44,654 nt of DNA. Source: JBBIGV01 sp037447335. GTDB taxonomy: Bacteria; Bacteroidota; Ignavibacteria; Ignavibacteriales; Ignavibacteriaceae. The notes beneath the pieces were generated by a model. That model ran no database searches. It had not been told where the DNA came from and saw nothing but the letters and a program-made list of their open reading frames with translations. The stretch covers positions 1-44,654 of the forward strand of contig JBBIGV010000025.1 in NCBI GenBank assembly GCA_037447335.1. The letters run 5' to 3'. Every line of letters begins with the position of its first letter. Position 1 is the first letter of the stretch. The position numbers and the translations under genes are program-made. Shown here piece by piece: positions 41,227-44,654 of this stretch.

Positions 41227-43728
41227 TTAGAAACCTCTTCCGAACTGAAAATGGAACATCCATTTCGGGTCTTTGTTATCTGTAAGTTTTCTGTCGAAGC
41301 CATAGCCCAGATCAAACCCGATCAATCCTATCGGGTTTATGAGCAGCCTCGCACCAAAACCAACTGATCTTCGCAAATCGAAGAAATCGGCTTTATCAAA
41401 ACTTTCGAACACATTGCCTGCTTCAGCAAATGCAAGCACGTAAACAGGGATGGGATCGAGTGTAACAGCAAGCCTCAATTCTGTTGTGTACTTGGTCATT
41501 ACCCGACCGCCGATAACATTGTTCTGTGCATTACGCGGACCAACTGTTCTGTCGTCATAACCTCTTAAAGAAGTTGTTGCGATTATAAGACCACTTCCAC
41601 CCATATAGAAGAACTCGAAAGGTTGAATTCTTGTGCCCCTGACAAGTTCATCAATATAACCGATATCTGCAGCCGTATAAAGCGCTATCCTGTTTGTGCC
41701 GAATAATCTTCTGTACCACTCGGCTTTAAAACCCAGTTTGTAATAATCAACATCGCCGGGTAAGAACGGACCGCCGGAAATTTCGGCATCAAACGAAACT
41801 AAAGAACCCTGAGATGAAAAGATGGGATTATCAATATTTCTTCTGCTGATGGTAGCGCCTGAAGTATACTGATTGGTTTTACCTTCAGCATAAAATCCCT
41901 GTCCTTCGATCACATTATTATACTGATACCTGAAAAACCCCTGCAGGTAAAAGAAATCATCCGGCCATTTTAACCTGCGCCCAACTCTCAATGTTCCTCC
42001 GGACTGCCTCAGGTCATATATATATCTTTGTCGTGTATCGAAAACTTCAAAGCCTACTAAGGTTGGTGTATCGAACAACCATGGTTCTGTAAAACCAACC
42101 GTAAATGTTCTGTAGAAATTTCCTACACCAAACTGCCAGTTGAAACTTAATATCTGCCCTCCACCAAGCTGGAAGGGTTCTGTAATAGAAAAATTCGTGA
42201 GTGTTACACCAACAGCCCCGCTGAACCCGAAACTGCCGCTGTAACCAACTGAAGCATTAAGATAATCGCTGGATTTTTCTTCAACTCTGAATGTAACATC
42301 AACGGTACTGTCGGATGAAAGATTGTAGTCAATCCCTTCGGGTCCGTATAACTTTTCAACGTTGAAATACTGCAGGTTTGCAAGCTGCTGAATGCTTCTG
42401 AGGAGAAGCCCGCGATTGAAGTAATCGCCGGGAATAGAGAAAAGCTCTCTGCGTATAACTTTATCCTTTGTTTTATCGTTACCTGCAATATCTACTCTCC
42501 CAAGCCGGAATTGATTTTTTTCTTCGACCCTTATTTCAATATCAATAGAATCTTCAGCAACTTTTATTTCGTTTGACTTAAGATTAAATGTAAGGTATCC
42601 GTTATCCAGGTATAATGAGAAGACATCTGTCTGGCTTTCATTTCCACGCAGGTTGCGTTCAAATTTTTCAAGATCAAAAACATCGCCTTTGGCAAAATCG
42701 AGTCTTGCAGTTAAAACTTCAGCCGGATAGATAGTGTTGCCTTCCCATTTAATATTTCTGATTCTATACTGAGGACCTTCATAAATATCCATTATAATAT
42801 GCAGGTCTTTTTTATTATTAAAAAAGATGAGAGTGTCTGACAAAACCTCGGCATCTCTGAAACCATTTTTCTGGTAGTGTCTTACGATAAGTTTTTTGTC
42901 TTCGTCGAACTTCTTCCTGTCGAATTTGGCTCTGCTCCAGAACTTCCACCATTTTGATTCTTCAATTTCATCCATTACACCTCTGAGCTTACCGTCGTCA
43001 AAATCTTCATTTCCGGTAAATTCGATCTTGCGCACAGTTACACGATCATTTTCTTCAATATCAATTTTCAGGAGAACTCTGTCCCTGATCCTGTCAACTA
43101 AGTTGGTATAAGTCTGGTCTTTGGTTTCGTACAGGTGAATATATTCTTCAGAAAGGTCTTTCTCATTTCGCCAGGTAACTTCAATGCCTTTGGTGGTAGT
43201 GTCAGCACGAAAGAAATTAAGCTGTTTGATATTTATCTGAGCATTCAGATAACCTTCTTCTTCATAAAGCTGAATAATTCGCTGTTTAAGTCTTGCAATA
43301 TCCTGAGACTTGAGTATTGTGCCCCTGATAAAGGTGATTTTCTTTTCAATATCGCTGCGGCTAACATCATCATCACCTTCAATAACGTACATCTCGAAGC
43401 GCGGGTATTCGTCCACTTTAATTATAAGGAAGACCCCATCACCGATTTGCTTGTCAATAACAATCTGAACGTCGGAAAATATATTCAACGCCCAAAGTCT
43501 TTTTATGGCATTCAGAGTTTGATCGCCCGGCACCTGAACTTCACTCCCGATCTTTAAGCCGCTGTTGGCTATTATGAGGGATGCATCAGCCGCCCTGTTA
43601 CCTTCAACAGAAATACCTAATATCTTATAACTTGAACCTGATACCTGAGCAAATGAGCAGGCAGAGGCAATAAAAAATATTATTGGAAGAATAAATTTAT
43701 GCAGTCTTTTGGGGAAGGATAGAAACAT
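41227..43728 (-). CDS. bamA: Outer-membrane protein assembly factor BamA
   Basis: The 833-residue protein is the core outer-membrane insertase. A signal peptide (about 1-27) is followed by POTRA domains (about 30-440; for example ILGISVEGNRAADASLIIANSG, FRLGRVDIAGNDKTKDKVIR) and an Omp85 barrel (about 480-833). The barrel holds GGSGLIIATTSLRGYDDRT, whose RGY matches the conserved (V/I)RG(F/Y) loop 6 motif, and ends HFQFGRGF with the terminal aromatic. It overlaps uppS by 32 bases at its start and is followed by the Skp-type chaperones. Very secure. Confidence 0.96.
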   Translation of the reverse strand: MFLSFPKRLHKFILPIIFFIASACSFAQVSGSSYKILGISVEGNRAADASLIIANSGLKIGSEVQVPGDQTLNAIKRLWALNIFSDVQIVIDKQIGDGVFLIIKVDEYPRFEMYVIEGDDDVSRSDIEKKITFIRGTILKSQDIARLKQRIIQLYEEEGYLNAQINIKQLNFFRADTTTKGIEVTWRNEKDLSEEYIHLYETKDQTYTNLVDRIRDRVLLKIDIEENDRVTVRKIEFTGNEDFDDGKLRGVMDEIEESKWWKFWSRAKFDRKKFDEDKKLIVRHYQKNGFRDAEVLSDTLIFFNNKKDLHIIMDIYEGPQYRIRNIKWEGNTIYPAEVLTARLDFAKGDVFDLEKFERNLRGNESQTDVFSLYLDNGYLTFNLKSNEIKVAEDSIDIEIRVEEKNQFRLGRVDIAGNDKTKDKVIRRELFSIPGDYFNRGLLLRSIQQLANLQYFNVEKLYGPEGIDYNLSSDSTVDVTFRVEEKSSDYLNASVGYSGSFGFSGAVGVTLTNFSITEPFQLGGGQILSFNWQFGVGNFYRTFTVGFTEPWLFDTPTLVGFEVFDTRQRYIYDLRQSGGTLRVGRRLKWPDDFFYLQGFFRYQYNNVIEGQGFYAEGKTNQYTSGATISRRNIDNPIFSSQGSLVSFDAEISGGPFLPGDVDYYKLGFKAEWYRRLFGTNRIALYTAADIGYIDELVRGTRIQPFEFFYMGGSGLIIATTSLRGYDDRTVGPRNAQNNVIGGRVMTKYTTELRLAVTLDPIPVYVLAFAEAGNVFESFDKADFFDLRRSVGFGARLLINPIGLIGFDLGYGFDRKLTDNKDPKWMFHFQFGRGF

Positions 43729-44518
43729 TCTTTAAGCCTTTATCATTCATGTTTATTTGTTCACTTACCTTGCCGAAGCGTCTTTCCCTGCATTGAAAAT
43801 TTCTGATGGCTTCATAAAGATGTTCCCTCTTGAAGTCCGGCCAGAATACATTGGTTATATAAAATTCGGAGTAAGCTAATTGCCAAAGTAAAAAATTACT
43901 TATTCTGAACTCGCCGCTGGTTCTGATTAACAGGTCAGGGTCGGGCATATTTGCAGTAGTAAGCATCGAACTAAAAAATCTCTCGTTAATATTTTGGGTT
44001 TCAAGGCTGCCCTCTTTAGCTAACACAGCAATATTCTTTACAGCTTCTAAAATTTCCCATCTCCCGCTGTAACTAAGAGCAAGATTCAAAACCATTCTTT
44101 TATTGTTTCTTGTTCTATCAATATCTTCAAGAAGCTGTTTCTGAACGATACGCGGCAGTGAATCCAGATCACCTATAGTAGTAAGCCTTATATCATTTTC
44201 GTTAAGCTCATCAACGCGATCTCTTAAACTGTTGAGCAGCAACCTCATGAGCATAGATACTTCATCTTTGGGTCTTTTCCAGTTTTCGGTAGAAAAAGTA
44301 TAAAGGGTAAGAAACTTTACCCCGACCTGGGCACAGGCTTCAACAATATTACGAACGGTTTCAACACCTCGCTTATGCCCGGCAGCTCTTGGTAAACCAC
44401 GTTTCCTTGCCCAACGACCATTCCCATCCATAATGATGGCAATGTGAGCAGGAATTTCACCAGAGTTTTTTAACTGGTCTTGTAATTTTTCATCGGTGGC
44501 TTTTTGCGTTTTAGCCAA
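43697..44518 (-). CDS. uppS: Isoprenyl transferase (undecaprenyl diphosphate synthase)
   Basis: UppS condenses isopentenyl diphosphates to the C55 carrier used for peptidoglycan and LPS. The 273-residue protein has IIMDGNGRWARKRGLPRAAG, with the catalytic aspartate, TLYTFSTENWKRP, and the IPP-binding PDPDLLIRTSGEFRISNFLL. It starts with TTG at 44518, with AGGA about seven bases ahead; no ATG precedes the conserved core. The 32-base overlap with bamA implies tight coupling. Very secure on enzyme class; the chain length is inferred. Confidence 0.95.
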   Translation of the reverse strand: MAKTQKATDEKLQDQLKNSGEIPAHIAIIMDGNGRWARKRGLPRAAGHKRGVETVRNIVEACAQVGVKFLTLYTFSTENWKRPKDEVSMLMRLLLNSLRDRVDELNENDIRLTTIGDLDSLPRIVQKQLLEDIDRTRNNKRMVLNLALSYSGRWEILEAVKNIAVLAKEGSLETQNINERFFSSMLTTANMPDPDLLIRTSGEFRISNFLLWQLAYSEFYITNVFWPDFKREHLYEAIRNFQCRERRFGKVSEQINMNDKGLKNVSILPQKTA

Positions 44519-44545
44519 CTTCTGTCCTGAAATTGATAAAGCGTG

Positions 44546-44576
44546 TAAAGTTAATCTTATAGCCGTTGAATGTCAA
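44546..44576 (-). promoter_or_regulatory. Promoter for the uppS-bamA operon
   Basis: On the minus strand TTG (44576-44574, within TTGACA) is followed after exactly 20 bases by TAACTTTA, which matches TAnnTTTG except at the last base. It lies about 28 bases before the TTG start of uppS. Confidence 0.55.
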
Positions 44577-44654
44577 GAAAAGCACCCTGGCTATGTTATT
44601 TATCTTAAATCCGATATAGAGCATAAAATGGATGCATTTTACTGCGCAGTTCCG

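Noticed and set aside
43135..43557. 140-residue plus-strand frame opposite bamA
   Set aside because: It lies wholly opposite the POTRA region of bamA and has low-complexity composition with no family resemblance.
1..44654. CRISPR array, phage island or insertion sequence
   Set aside because: No regularly spaced repeats, transposase, integrase or phage structural gene could be seen.

Overview
The window looks like chromosomal sequence from the Bacteroidota/Chlorobi group, most likely an Ignavibacteria-type bacterium. This is inferred from four things: several secreted proteins ending in a type IX secretion (T9SS) type A sorting domain with the NYPNPFNP motif; a fused LpxC-FabZ gene, typical of that group; promoter-like boxes of the TTG-N19/20-TAnnTTTG type; and weak Shine-Dalgarno sequences at many starts. 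Most genes lie on the minus strand. I see no tRNA, rRNA, CRISPR array, transposase or phage gene.

Layout. 1-3733: palindromic intergenic DNA, an orphan T9SS tail, and a large secreted alpha-amylase. 3793-8293: a TIGR01777 epimerase-like protein (+), then a minus-strand set of sugar nucleotidyltransferase, metK and ahcY (S-adenosylmethionine cycle). 8294-9739: a repeat-rich gap, a lipoprotein and an FmdB-type zinc ribbon protein. 9812-21234: an envelope block reading rfaE1, rfaE2, (inverted repeat), tamB, rnr and a very unusual protein that joins a metallopeptidase-like domain, a TolB-like propeller and an Omp85-like barrel. 21341-26395: lpxC-fabZ, lpxA, a lipoate ligase-like gene, panB and a propeller protein. 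26585-28858 (+): Nudix hydrolase, DUF1684 lipoprotein, HAD phosphatase. 28896-29993: a bacterial deoxyhypusine synthase-like gene. 30273-37007: an accessory cluster of T9SS cargo proteins, including two tandem FG-GAP/VCBS paralogues whose ends are identical at DNA level, with decayed Ycf48-like copies. 37113-44518: a geranylgeranyl reductase-family flavoprotein with an unknown partner, then lpxD, two OmpH/Skp genes, bamA and uppS.

How it fits together. Much of the window builds the Gram-negative envelope: undecaprenyl diphosphate for carrier lipid (uppS), lipid A (lpxC, lpxA, lpxD), heptose activation for the LPS core (rfaE1/rfaE2), outer-membrane protein insertion (bamA, OmpH/Skp) and TamB-type transport. 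The peptidase/propeller/barrel fusion directly after tamB-rnr is the best candidate here for an under-described system. The T9SS cargo cluster is the plastic, fast-evolving part: it shows duplication, ectopic homogenisation and gene decay.
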